A stretch of DNA of 64,000 bases, from assembly GCA_930367205.1 (NCBI GenBank), contig OV884011.1:43103754-43167753 (forward strand), given 5' to 3'. The stretch's first letter is position 1, and each line of letters starts with the position of its first letter. The stretch is from Acanthosoma haemorrhoidale. Its lineage: Eukaryota; Arthropoda; Insecta; Hemiptera; Acanthosomatidae. Made by a program: the position numbers and the translations under genes. Under the pieces are notes generated by a model. That model ran no database searches and had not been told where the DNA came from. It saw nothing but the letters and a program-made list of their open reading frames with translations. Below, piece by piece: positions 49,069-59,760 of the stretch.

Positions 49069-49116
49069 CTCTTGGTCTATTGCTTGTGCTTTCAACGAGT
49101 AAGAACTGCCCATCGC
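49069..49116 (-). CDS. Eip74EF: Candidate 48-nt E74 exon
   Basis: On the minus strand CATATTTTAG precedes and GTGAGT follows a 48-nt segment. Read in phase 1 it encodes DGQFLLVESTSNRPRG, where the first and last codons are split. This phase joins directly to the shared exon at 12697. The splice sites are strong and the peptide is protein-like. In phase 0 it would start MGSSYSLKAQAIDQE but could not join the shared exon. I therefore read it as a 5' exon of a longer E74 isoform whose start lies further upstream. That assignment is inferred from phase, strand and position. Confidence 0.5.
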
Positions 49117-50792
49117 CTAAAATATGAAAAGAAAGTTAATATGGATATATATGTAAATACATAAATACTAGATTAGGAAGTACTATTTCAGGATCAACGG
49201 TAATTTCTGATACGTCAATGCTACTTCGGCATTTGTTTTGATAACATGATACGAAGTCCCTATAACTAGTTTCAGCTTGACTCTACAAAATCACAATTAC
49301 ATAACATGAATTATCAATTAAAATTTTTCAAAGCAGTAAATGTCTTGAAAACAATTTCATGCTCCGCTGACACTGAACAACAGATAATATGCCCAAACAA
49401 TGCAACTAAATGAACACTTCTATTAGTTTTTTTTTGTTTCATCAAATATCATTTCGCAGTTATTTAGACTGGGGGATTCCGGGCTAGTGTGATATGTTCC
49501 AGTACAATTCTACCAATCTTGCTGTAATAGTGCAATAACAATTAACAAAAAACAAAGCGCGGCCTATTGTTCTTGCTAACCCTTTAAATTTTATTTTTCT
49601 GAAAACGTACTACGAGTTTACCACCTTTGTTGACTGAGTGCTGTGGCCTTTGCCTTCCAATAAATACCCTCTTAAAATTCACATCGTTTACTACATTTAT
49701 TTCGTTCACTCCTCATTTGCTGAAGTGCTTAAGGTTGGTTTAATTATTCAATAAAATGTGGATTAAAATCGGAAAACGAATTGTTTATTTATACTCTTTT
49801 GTAAGAGAGAGCTTAATGCATTAGCTGTTATTGACAATTTCCAAGTACATTATATCCTCCAACATATTCTAATATCAATAAATAGATTCTAAAAAGATGA
49901 TTCTTAGAATTATTTACAATTGTTAACTGAATTATGAGCTAAAACCAGTTAAAAAGCGTATTCTAGCTATTGAGAGTACACTAAGTAGAGTTTATTTCAG
50001 TAGCTTAAGAGTAAAATGAAATGCAAAATTAAGTTTATTCAACGAGTTTTGTACTACCCGAGGAATAGGGAATGTGTTTTTATATTTGTCGGCTGGATCA
50101 CAGCCCGGTAAGTGTTGCAAATAAAATATCAAGTTTTTTCGCCATTCTAAAGTGGTACGTCCATTATGAAATAAACTCCGATCATGAAATGTACATAAAC
50201 AAAATGAAGGCTGTAAACTGAGAGGGAATATACTATAGCCTGTGAGGTCGTTATATACTCAATAAATGATTGCGAAACCGTTAATTTTAATTGTTACACC
50301 CTATCGGTCACAGAAACTTGTCTTCTTAGCATATGAAAAAAATTAAATGGGCTTAAAATGTAGAGTGCCGGGTTTAAAGTTTGAAACCTCAAAAATGAAA
50401 GGTGAAATTCTATTTTATGAACCCTACATGTTGTCAGCCTGAAAACCAAAGAAAAGTTGGGTTTCGTATTTAATTGATGGACATATCTTTTTCAAGGCAG
50501 CACCCAAACATAGGGTTTAGAGGTTCCTGTAATTTAGAGTGGTCGGCACACTTTGGTGCTTAATGCTGCAAAACCGTTTTTTTTTTTGCCAAATATTTTA
50601 CGATTTTACTTAAGAAAGGCAAATAGCGTCAGTAATAATTGAAGTGGTAGAAATTTCTTCATAATAACTGACTACACTATTAGCAGCTTGGAGTGCTCAG
50701 GTTATTGTGTAGCAGATAGGGAGATAAAACATGAAACCGGCCGTCCTAAAAAGGGGCAACTGTTGAATATGGCAACCTCCAGGCTCACTCAC
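49117..50792 (-). other. Presumed intron, no gene seen
   Basis: AT-rich DNA between the 48-nt exon and the candidate 5' exon. No motif of note. Confidence 0.5.
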
Positions 50793-51003
50793 CTTGCAGG
50801 CCCGACTGCAAAAACTGGTTTCCTAGGCTGTGGCAGGCTCTTGTGTGAAAGAGAAGGCGGTAAAAGTGGCCAAGCAGGGCTGAAGATGGTTCATAGGAGA
50901 GACAGAGAGAGAGAGAGGGAGTGAGAGAACGGTCCACTTTCTTGGCAGAAGTAGGCGAGGCCCGGAGAACAGCGTAAGTGAGCTGAAGGGGGGAAATCCA
51001 ACT
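50793..51003 (-). other. Candidate 5' exon of a long E74 transcript
   Basis: A strong minus-strand donor, CTGCAAG then GTGAGT, lies at 50793. Upstream is a GC-richer segment and an arthropod initiator-like TCAGTT at 51005-51000, with a TATA-like TTTATTATG about 20 bases before it (short spacing). An open frame covers the segment and ends in phase 1, compatible with the 48-nt exon. However, its only upstream ATG lies before the initiator. A short ATG frame inside ends at TAG, so the segment may be untranslated leader. Confidence 0.3.
50896..50920. repeat. (GA)n tract
   Basis: Imperfect GA run inside the candidate 5' exon. Confidence 0.85.
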
Positions 51004-51024
51004 GACCCAGATCCACATAATAAA

Positions 51025-54000
51025 CCTTCGTTATATCACTTCTCTTCTTGAACGCTATTCCGGTGGGGGAAATTTCCCTCCTACTGAATAGAAATTATCG
51101 TTGCCGATCCCGAACGTAGAACATCTACCCACAAATGTACACTTTCGTCATACTTTCACCTGCCGCCTTACGATTTCAATCGTACAAATGATCCAATTCA
51201 TCTCAGAAGTTGTATAAAAAAAATTACATTAAACAACTCCCCGGGAGAAACTTTATAAGTATTAGTTTGTGTGTGTATTAACAGCCCCTAAATATCCATT
51301 AGGGGGTACTTGAAAAATAAGTACTCTACGATTTACAGAAGCTTTTTCAAGCCACTGATCAGAAGTTGTTAAAAACTATAAATTTCATTCGAGCTGTCTT
51401 CGTTAGATATTTATTTGGTCATTATTTTAACTATTATCATTTTTTTTTATTTGTTGAAAACAGAATTATCAATCATGGAGTGATTTTATTAAGAAATACC
51501 GAGTAGTTTTAATGGAATACTCTGGGCGTTCCCAAACCACCTCGTTTCCTTTATATATATATATGTAAATTAAAAAAAAAATACAATTTAGTCCATAGTT
51601 CTTGAGGCAAAATTTTAGTTTGTTTAAAAAAAAAAGAGCAGGGTTAGACTCCAGTTCATGGACCTCCCGGATTACTGGCGTACTCAGGTGCAGGCAGGAG
51701 AGACAACTCGAACTGTGCTCACCTCGGAGAGACGAAGACACTGTGGAACTCGTGTTCACATGTTTTCCCATGGAATTTACCTGGGCTAAACTTATGTTCG
51801 GGATTTTGACCTGGGTGTGATAGGATCCGGGTTATTTTAACATATCTCAGAGAGCAAAAGTCATGCTAGAAGTCAGGAAGAGGAAGTCGATGAAGTCCGC
51901 TTAGAATTAGACTGTACTGGAGGTTAGATAGATGCTGGAAGAATACAAAATAAAACTATACATAATGATACTTTGTACTTATTAATCATTATTTATATAA
52001 TTGAGAAAACATACCGCGTAGAGGTTAAGAACATATGATAAAAAATTACTGGCTACCTGAAAATTACACTCTGGCCTGCACATCCTATTTCTCAGTTCCC
52101 TAAAAAACTAGATTTAGCATCTTCTGGTCATAATAGTCCTATCATCCTGCCTATGCCCCTTCTCCAAATATAATTTAACCCTGTCATCAAACAAGTTCTT
52201 AGCTATCTTGCTCTCCAATTAACCAATTAACTAATTAACCTCTTGCATTTCTCTTTCTCCATTCTCCACATTTCTCACCCATTTACTCTATGTCAGTAAA
52301 TGTTGACTAACTTCTTCATCTGATAACTATCTCACCCACAACAAGGTATATGTTAGCAATAAAGTATTTTGATGTTAATGTTTTCATTTGTATGTCAGTT
52401 GACATGAAAACAACCCTGATAATGAAATTCGTTTGAAGTGTCATTTATTGCTCGATGGACTTTTCCTATCACATCTGGAGATATACATTTCTGATTAACA
52501 TAAAATAATTGAGCACTGAACTTGAAAGATCCCCTCTGTTCGGTTTATATCTACATCATAATACGATGGGGCAATGGTTTACTCGAATGGGGATAAATAC
52601 CTTGTCAGGATACACACCAGAGGCACAAATATAATGGTACGCACATAGGAGGCGATGAATGATACCCGTAGAAGCGCTAATGAGAAGATAAGATTAATTG
52701 GAACGGAAGGGATGAGAGTCGGTCGCGGTGGAAACCTATTGCCAACGCTGCCTTTATTTATAACTGCGGGAAATAGAGGCTGGTCTGGATTGTGAAACTG
52801 TTCTATAGATACCACCATACTGTTGACTAACTGAGAGATCGCTAGGATCCAAGGACCACGGGCCCTACTTAGCCCCCTGGTATAGATATCTCGAAGGAGC
52901 ACTTCAGTCCAAAATAACTGCAATTTGAACCATAATAAAGTTGTCATTCAATCGATTTCAAGTTTGAAACCGATATTTGGGTTAGCATTCGAATTCAGAA
53001 AAGGAATTTCACAGCCAGAGTCCACTGGGAAGCAATTAGTACCAGAAGAAATAGCACAAAAAAGATTCTACTATATTAGAGGACTGTACTGTTTTATTTT
53101 GTTACACGTGTTATTGTATTACATTTTGTTTAAAAGCAAGCGAGGTCTAAAAAAATGAAGAATTCTTTCTCAGTTGGGAAAAGCGCCTGTTAGGAGATTA
53201 GGAAGTACGGTTCCCCGCCACATCTCCACCTTTTTCGGAGATTTACAACCAATAGGCTTACGGACAACAACTAGTAATAAAACATATTTAAATCAATGCG
53301 GTTACACTACTATTAAATAATCTTGGACAATCATGGTTAGTTGTTCATAGGATGCATTGCGATGGACGATGATGAATATATGTGCTATCCTGTGAGGCTT
53401 TGTTTTCACCCAGCTAAGAGTGAAACACCACGACCTAGAAGTCTGACTATGACTGCACTCGCCTGCATTGAGGTTACTGATGAAAGTCTCTGTTGCAATG
53501 TCATCGGTTTTTCTTTCACTTTGAGATGGAAAGTTTCAACCGTGTCGCTGAAGGCTTGTTTCACACTTAAAACGCATAACGTTGTAAGTCGCAGAAAACT
53601 CACGCTTGTAAAGCCTATTTATTTATACCGCAGCCTCCTTGCCACTTACTCAAACACGCTATTTACTGATTTTCCTTCGCCAAATGTATTTTCGCGGTGT
53701 AGTTCCCATTCGCCGCGCTCAGCAATGAGCTGTTAAATATTCTAGTCATACAATTAAGGGTTTCTTGTTCTAGCATACATAGGACATTAACCCCCCCCCC
53801 CCCTTGGGTAGATGTGTGAGAGGGATTTGACAAGGTCTTCCTTGAACAAAGTCCTTCTCCTAGTTTTAATCAAACCTGATCACTCTAATGCCATTTAAAT
53901 TTTTAAGCGCTCTTATTTTTTCATAGTTAAAGACATTTTTTTTTTTTTTTGGTTTGTATTAAAGCTATTAACAAACTCGTGAGTTGATCGAGAACTTCCA

Positions 54001-56072
54001 ATGTCGTAACAGTCCATCAAATAAAGTGAATAATTTAGGATTAAAATAGATTATGTTTTTCGTAACCATTTAATAAGAATATAACATCACACGCAGAACA
54101 TATCAATAAACATCACCTACACTCCATTACCTTACATTACCAGTAGACGTTTCGACTATTTAGGCATCCTCAGGACTAAAATTTCTGCAAATTACATATG
54201 AAACCACTTCTAAGTACCCTTTTTTCAAATGAAATTGGCAAAAATTCAAAGAATAAAACAACAGTCATACGAATGATATTAATTTCTTATCACATTCTTC
54301 AACTATTGATAACTTATATCCGAATTGGTAACTTTTCTGCAATATTGAAAGAAAATTTAAAGTGGTAACTCATATTACATTAAAAGGTTAATCATTTACA
54401 GACCCAATAAATAAAATTAAAATTAAAAACTTTCGCACGATAGTGATAGAAAATAAATAAACCAGTGACTGTTATTGCGAGCTAAATGTCTCTGATACTT
54501 GCTAAATACCTAGTGTATACCACAAGACGTTATTGATTATATTTATTAAAAGGATTATTTCTATTTTATTAGAATCCTTTTATTGAGATGAGATAAAATG
54601 ACAATCTGCCCTAATCTTATTCATACCATATTTACAGTTGTGTATTCACTCGCTCATTCATACAATCGGTGTTAATTTTCTAGAAATCACGTTTAACAAT
54701 CGAGGCCACGGGGGGATTAATATTTGACAATCCTTGCGAAATTCGCCCTTGCAACTTACACACATCACTAACGACTTTGTGTTATTACAGAACCCGCTGT
54801 AACTACACCCATATTACGTGTTATTAATCTTAAATTTGCAATACTACTCTAGATGACAAGTGGGTATAAACATAATGGATTCTGGTTTTGAAATTTGCCA
54901 AAGAACCCCTAAAAACGACGAGGTTTAGTTCAACTTGAATTTTCTTGCCTAATATTCATTTGGTAAAGCCGTCAATGGAAGTATACAAAAATTAAAAATA
55001 TCCCCTCTCAGAAAATAAAAAAAATAAAAACCCAGTAGGGAATCTGTGATGAGTGGGTCCGAAGAATATAGATAATGGTTCTCAGACAATGGGCGTTATG
55101 CTAATGCGGAAATAAATCAGACAGGTGACAACATTAGCGGCAAACTGTGACCAGGTAGGTTTGGCGGCTTTTGTCGGCCTGTCAGCGGCGCGGCTTTAAT
55201 TACCCAGCCAACAAACCAAACAACAAACAAGATTAGCCCTCGTCCCTTTTGTTGTAGGACCAGGGGAAGGAGGAAGGAGGCTTCAGACAACAGGTGAGGG
55301 AAGGGGTATCATAACCGTCGGGAGGTAGCCGGTTCTGAGAAGGGTCTGTCCGTCCGTCCGTCGAGGGCCTTAATCCTATTAGCGGAAGGGCCCGACGGTC
55401 AACCCGGCGATGGACACCACTTAGCCGATCGGAATATTAGAAGAAACCTTTTTATTTTTCCCAGTAACCTTTTTCTTTTTCCCAGTAACCTAAATTATAA
55501 ACTGTCTTTAATATAATTTAAAAAACTTGCAGGGATTTTAGATGTAGTATACTTTTAAATTAGCACTGTTTTCAATCAACAACGAGCTAAGGGATCAATC
55601 CTCTGTGTTGACATTTTATATCCTCCGAATGATGCTACCTTGTACTGCTGTGTACATTTCACTATTTAATCCCGTTTAGTGTTTACTCTTGGTCGGTAAG
55701 GGTCAAGAGCCGTTGAATAACTCTAATAGCTTAGCAGATCTGTCGAAATTGTTCTCGTATAGGAATTCTTCCATTTCTTCTTTAATTTAAAATTCCATAT
55801 TTCTTTTTTATGTAATGCTACTTTCACTACATAAAATGAAAAAATATCATATTTTTGACCGACATAAAATTATAATTTTGCACCGACAATCAGGGGAATT
55901 CAATAACAGATAAAGGTTCTATTTTTTGAATTCATCATGTCATCAAAAATTAAAAACAACCAAGCTACTTAAAAGTTTCAGCCAGGCTTTAAAAACTTCT
56001 GCTCCTGAACATTATGTAAAATTATAGTCTCCGCGCAACCATAAAAATTCTGGCTGAGGACAGTTCTCAGTA
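51025..56072. other. Non-coding DNA, no gene recognised
   Basis: ORFs at 52579-52947 (minus) and 53341-53736 (plus) are the longest, but both lack domains and start context; the second is overlapped by an open minus-strand frame. A poly(C) run of 13 lies at 53791-53803. A GC-richer block at 55100-55460 is discussed among the findings. Confidence 0.5.
54577..54667 (+). repeat. Dispersed repeat, partial copy
   Basis: Shares ACAATCTGCC, the spacing after it, and ATTCACTCGCTCATTCAT with 56137-56198. It belongs to the same repeat family as the pair flanking the Tc1 remnant. Confidence 0.7.
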
Positions 56073-56332
56073 AATTACGCAGTAACTGATTAATAATTTA
56101 CCCTTCATTATCATTAAATAGTCCGGTTTCAATCAATTTTATTAAGATAAAATTACAATCTGCCTTTTATTAGGCATTCACTCGCTCATTCATGCAATAT
56201 TTACAAACAGCCCAGAGGCCCCCCAAGTTCACAAGGTAAATCATCAAATAGTAAAACACTATAAAGTGTAAATAAAGACCTGTAATAAATTTTATTGAAA
56301 CTTGCTGGATTTATATTGTTGACAGTTACAAC
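56073..56332 (+). repeat. Repeat copy left of the Tc1 remnant
   Basis: Both ends match 57231-57370: it begins AATTACGCAGTAACTGATTA and ends GGATTTATATTGTTGACAG then TTACAAC. The middle holds about 120 extra bases, including the ACTCGCTCATTCAT block also found at 54.6 kb. Confidence 0.85.
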
Positions 56333-56410
56333 TTTAATAACTCTGAGACATCAGAGTAGCCTTTAACAGTTAACTATCAGTGAAATAGCTAATATTACAG
56401 GGACCCAAGT

Positions 56411-56968
56411 TTCATCCTCCTTCATCAGATGGAAACCTCTACCAGTTGGTCTTAAACGGTGTGTTGCCGAAAGAAATCCACTTCTACAGCCCGTTAACAA
56501 TTATTCAGCGGCTTAAGTTTGCCAAAGAACACGAAAATTGACCGGAATAAGAGTAGAACAATGTTTTACGGACATAAGAGTACAAATTTGAAATTTTCGG
56601 TTCCGGAAGGAGTGAATGTGTTAGCAGACCTGGAGTGGAATTTTCGGATGTAGGTTTGCAACCAACTGTATACACCTTAATGGACTGGGTGGGGATGTTT
56701 TCGTGAATCTGCAGTTGGAGACCTGTTGCGAATAGATGGAACAATGGGCGCGAAACGACACCATAGCATCCTTGCACGCCATGCAATACCAGCTGGGCCT
56801 AAGCTAATTGGGAGGACCTCCATTGCCGAAATAATACAAAAAGGAATTGTATTATAATCACATGAATAAAGTATTTTTTTTACTTTTATTTTTTTATTAT
56901 TTCGTTAAATAATAGAATACCATGTTGTTCAAAGACTTTTCCCCACCACTGTGCATTGAAAGTCATAG
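56411..56968 (+). mobile_element. Decayed Tc1-like DNA transposon
   Basis: Transposase pieces appear in order: RCVAERNPLLQPVN (about 56458), RLKFAKEHEN (about 56512), YKFEIFGSGR (about 56580), then, in another frame, RIDGTMGAKRHHSILARHAI and PAGPKLIG (about 56731). These match the DDE region of Tc1-type transposases. Several stops and at least one frameshift are present, and the catalytic DES position is mutated. Near 56940-56965 GTTCAAAGACTTTTCCCCAC then CACTGTG resembles a Tc1 terminal repeat. The 5' half is missing. Confidence 0.85.
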
Positions 56969-57230
56969 CAAGTGAAGGACAACTGTAGAAAATATGCCAT
57001 AGTATACATTATTGTCTCCACCAAAGTCTATTAAAATTTTGGTAAATAATTGTAAAAAAAAAAGGAATGACAAATAAGTTATTTTCATTCAAATCGCACA
57101 ATTAAAGGTTCCGTTATGGTTGCCAAAACGATTTTATCATCAATGACTTTTGTAACAATAGCCCGCTGACTTCCCGATGCATAATACATACTATTAAACA
57201 GGAAGTCGATAAAGTTACGCTGTACATACA

Positions 57231-57370
57231 ATTACGCAGTAACTGATTAATAATTTACCTTTTATTATCTTCAAAGAGTAAAACGCTAAAAAGTGCAAAT
57301 AAAAACCTTGTAAAGACCTCTAATAAATTTTATTGAAAATAGCTGGATTTATATTGTTGACAGTTACAAC
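57231..57370 (+). repeat. Repeat copy right of the Tc1 remnant
   Basis: Shorter partner of 56073-56332. The two copies are direct repeats, and the Tc1 remnant lies between them. Confidence 0.85.
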
Positions 57371-59175
57371 ATAAATTTTTTTTCGGTCCCTTGGAAAATG
57401 TACACAATAGGCATACGTTCGGTGGACGATTTCGGACTTTTTTAAAAAAAAGCGGAGCCTCTCGATTAGGGGAAGGCTACGCTTTCGAAAGGGCTGTCAG
57501 TATGTACTACTCCTGTATATGGTCCATGGTAGTAGGTAGCACCAGGGCAAATGATGCCTCAATTCAAAAATATTTCAATTAAAGTTAAAGCGGGAGTATC
57601 GCATTTTTTTGTCTATATTATAAGTATCTACAGTCAAAAAAGCAATATTATAGGACCGAAATGTTTTAAAAAATTAAATATTTTGATCTGAAATATCGCG
57701 TTTTTTTTTTAAATTACATTTTTTATCATTTAAAAAACTGTCACGGGCACTCCTAAATGCAAATCGCAAATTTTTGCTGATCTCACTTCTACGCCCTTAA
57801 TTTAATATAAACCAAAAAAAAACTTTAATATAACAGGAAAAAGTTATTGCCTCAACTAAAGGTTGGCCCGGAGGGATAGGGTTATTATATATCCTTCTTA
57901 GCGAATAAATCGCCTTTGAGTTTTTTCTTACCGTCACTACTAACTCAACAAACAACAACAGAGTCACATAAAACAAGGTCTCATTCAGGTAACCAAGAGA
58001 ATGAAAATTGAACAAAAAAAAACTTCAATACCCTACTGTCTGCGCAATAGAAAAAAGAATTGGCTTCAGATCTGAATCCACCGTGAAAAATTATAGAAGA
58101 CCCCCATCCACCCACCGGTATTACTTTGGCAATTTTTTGTTATTAGTGCAATTATTTTATAAGTTTATTCAACCGACTGAAATCAAATGACTTAATGGTA
58201 GGCGTAACAAACATGAAACAAATTGTGTATCAATTCTAGATTATTTATATTGATGGCTCAATCCCAGCTATGTGGATCACATTCTAAATATGCTGCAGCG
58301 AACACAGATTCAATGGCGAGGTCGTGCTTGTAACTTGTCGATAATAAAAATAATTGTAACATAACATAGTATGTAGCAGAAACTAAAAACCTGGTCAACC
58401 AGCATTCGAGCCCTTGTCATTCGTGATTTAAATATTACTTACTAAAGGCTATTCTATGAGCTAGTCCCTCAACAACAAATCAAAAAACAATAGGCGAGGC
58501 GACTTTTATAAATACTTATCACAAAATTGTGAAAAATGGTATATTGGCACATTGTAGTCTAGTGTTCCTGTTCCCAGGCAGGGAACATCGCTTTTTTGTT
58601 AAATTAAAAAAGTTTAAGTAACTATAATGTTAACAAGAACCCTATCCAAAAAGGCTGAAACATTAGACAGGTGCATTCTATAGTTGCCTCCTAAAAACTT
58701 TATTTTCTAAGATATATTTAAAACTATTTTTTGTGTGTTACTTCAATAGCGGAGGAAAAAAATCAAATCATTGAATCCACTATAGCTTCTTACTTTTATA
58801 AGTTTGTATTATTACATCACATTATTTTAACTTGACCTAAATATATACAGCCTAGCTCTGTAAATCTTTAGATTTAGAGGTTCTTTTTAAACACACTACC
58901 GTAGAAACGGCATCAAGTCAAACGATGGACTACCGATCTGAAAAAAAAAAACAGAAGCACACGTGCTGATTTTTGTTTGAGTTTTTTAGACTAGTTTGAA
59001 GGCCCAAGGAATCTCTCACTCTCACTCTCTTGGATTGTTCAGGTAGTCAATACCTACACTTCAATGGGACTCCTAAGCCCCGTGTCAACTATGGACACAC
59101 CAACTCTAGTGAGACTTTATTAAACAAAAGAAACAGAGAAAAGACAGGGAAAAAGGATTTAGAAAAATATCTTCT
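57371..59175. other. AT-rich non-coding DNA
   Basis: Nothing recognised beyond homopolymer runs and a short (CACTCT)n stretch near 59018. Confidence 0.5.
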
Positions 59176-59760
59176 CCGCGAGGTTTGATAAAAAAGTGAC
59201 GAGAATTTTATAATTTCGTGGCCGTAATGATTCCGATGGTAAACAATTTTTGTTTGTCGTGTTGGTACACATGTCTCTGAAATAAGTTGTAATTTGCAGA
59301 AGTTTTCAATGTTTACTTTTTTAGTAGCAGTCGCTAAGGTTATACGTGATTTTTAGTTAATTACTTAGGAGAAAAATAAAATGGAACAAAGAATTGTATT
59401 AAATTTTGTCAAAAAAATTAAATAAAGTTTTTGAAATGTTGACAGTGGCTTTTGGTGTGAATTTACCATGAGTAAAGGAACAGTTTATGAGTGGTACGGA
59501 CGTTTCAAAGAGGGCCGTGAAGACGTTGAAGATGATGATCGCGCTGGGCGCCTTAACACTTCAGCAAACGACAACATCGAAGAAGTTAAGAAAATGATTC
59601 TGGACGATCGCAGAATTACTATTAGAGAGGTTGCTGATGAAGTTAATATATCAATTGGATCACGTCAGGTGATTTTTCCGAAGTTTTGGGCATGAAACTT
59701 GCGGCAGCAAAGTTTGTTCCAAAATTGTTGAATTTCGTCGTATAGCGAATAAAATATTTA
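59176..59760 (+). mobile_element. Truncated mariner-like transposon
   Basis: A frame starting MEQRIVLNFVKKIK (59381) breaks at a stop, then resumes as MSKGTVYEWYGRFKEGREDV (59468). It continues through DDRAGRLNTS, EVKKMILDDRRITIREVADE and VNISIGS to LAAAKFVPKLLNF in a shifted frame near 59697-59735. This is the N-terminal, helix-turn-helix DNA-binding part of a mariner transposase. The catalytic domain is absent. The left end near 59176 (CGAGGTTTGATAAAAAAGTG) looks like a mariner terminal repeat. Confidence 0.88.

Noticed and set aside
52579..52947. 122-codon minus-strand ORF
   Set aside because: No domain, hydrophobic low-complexity stretches, no splice sites in a matching phase; probably chance or an unrecognised old repeat.
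53341..53736. 131-codon plus-strand ORF
   Set aside because: A minus-strand frame covers the same bases; no recognisable family.
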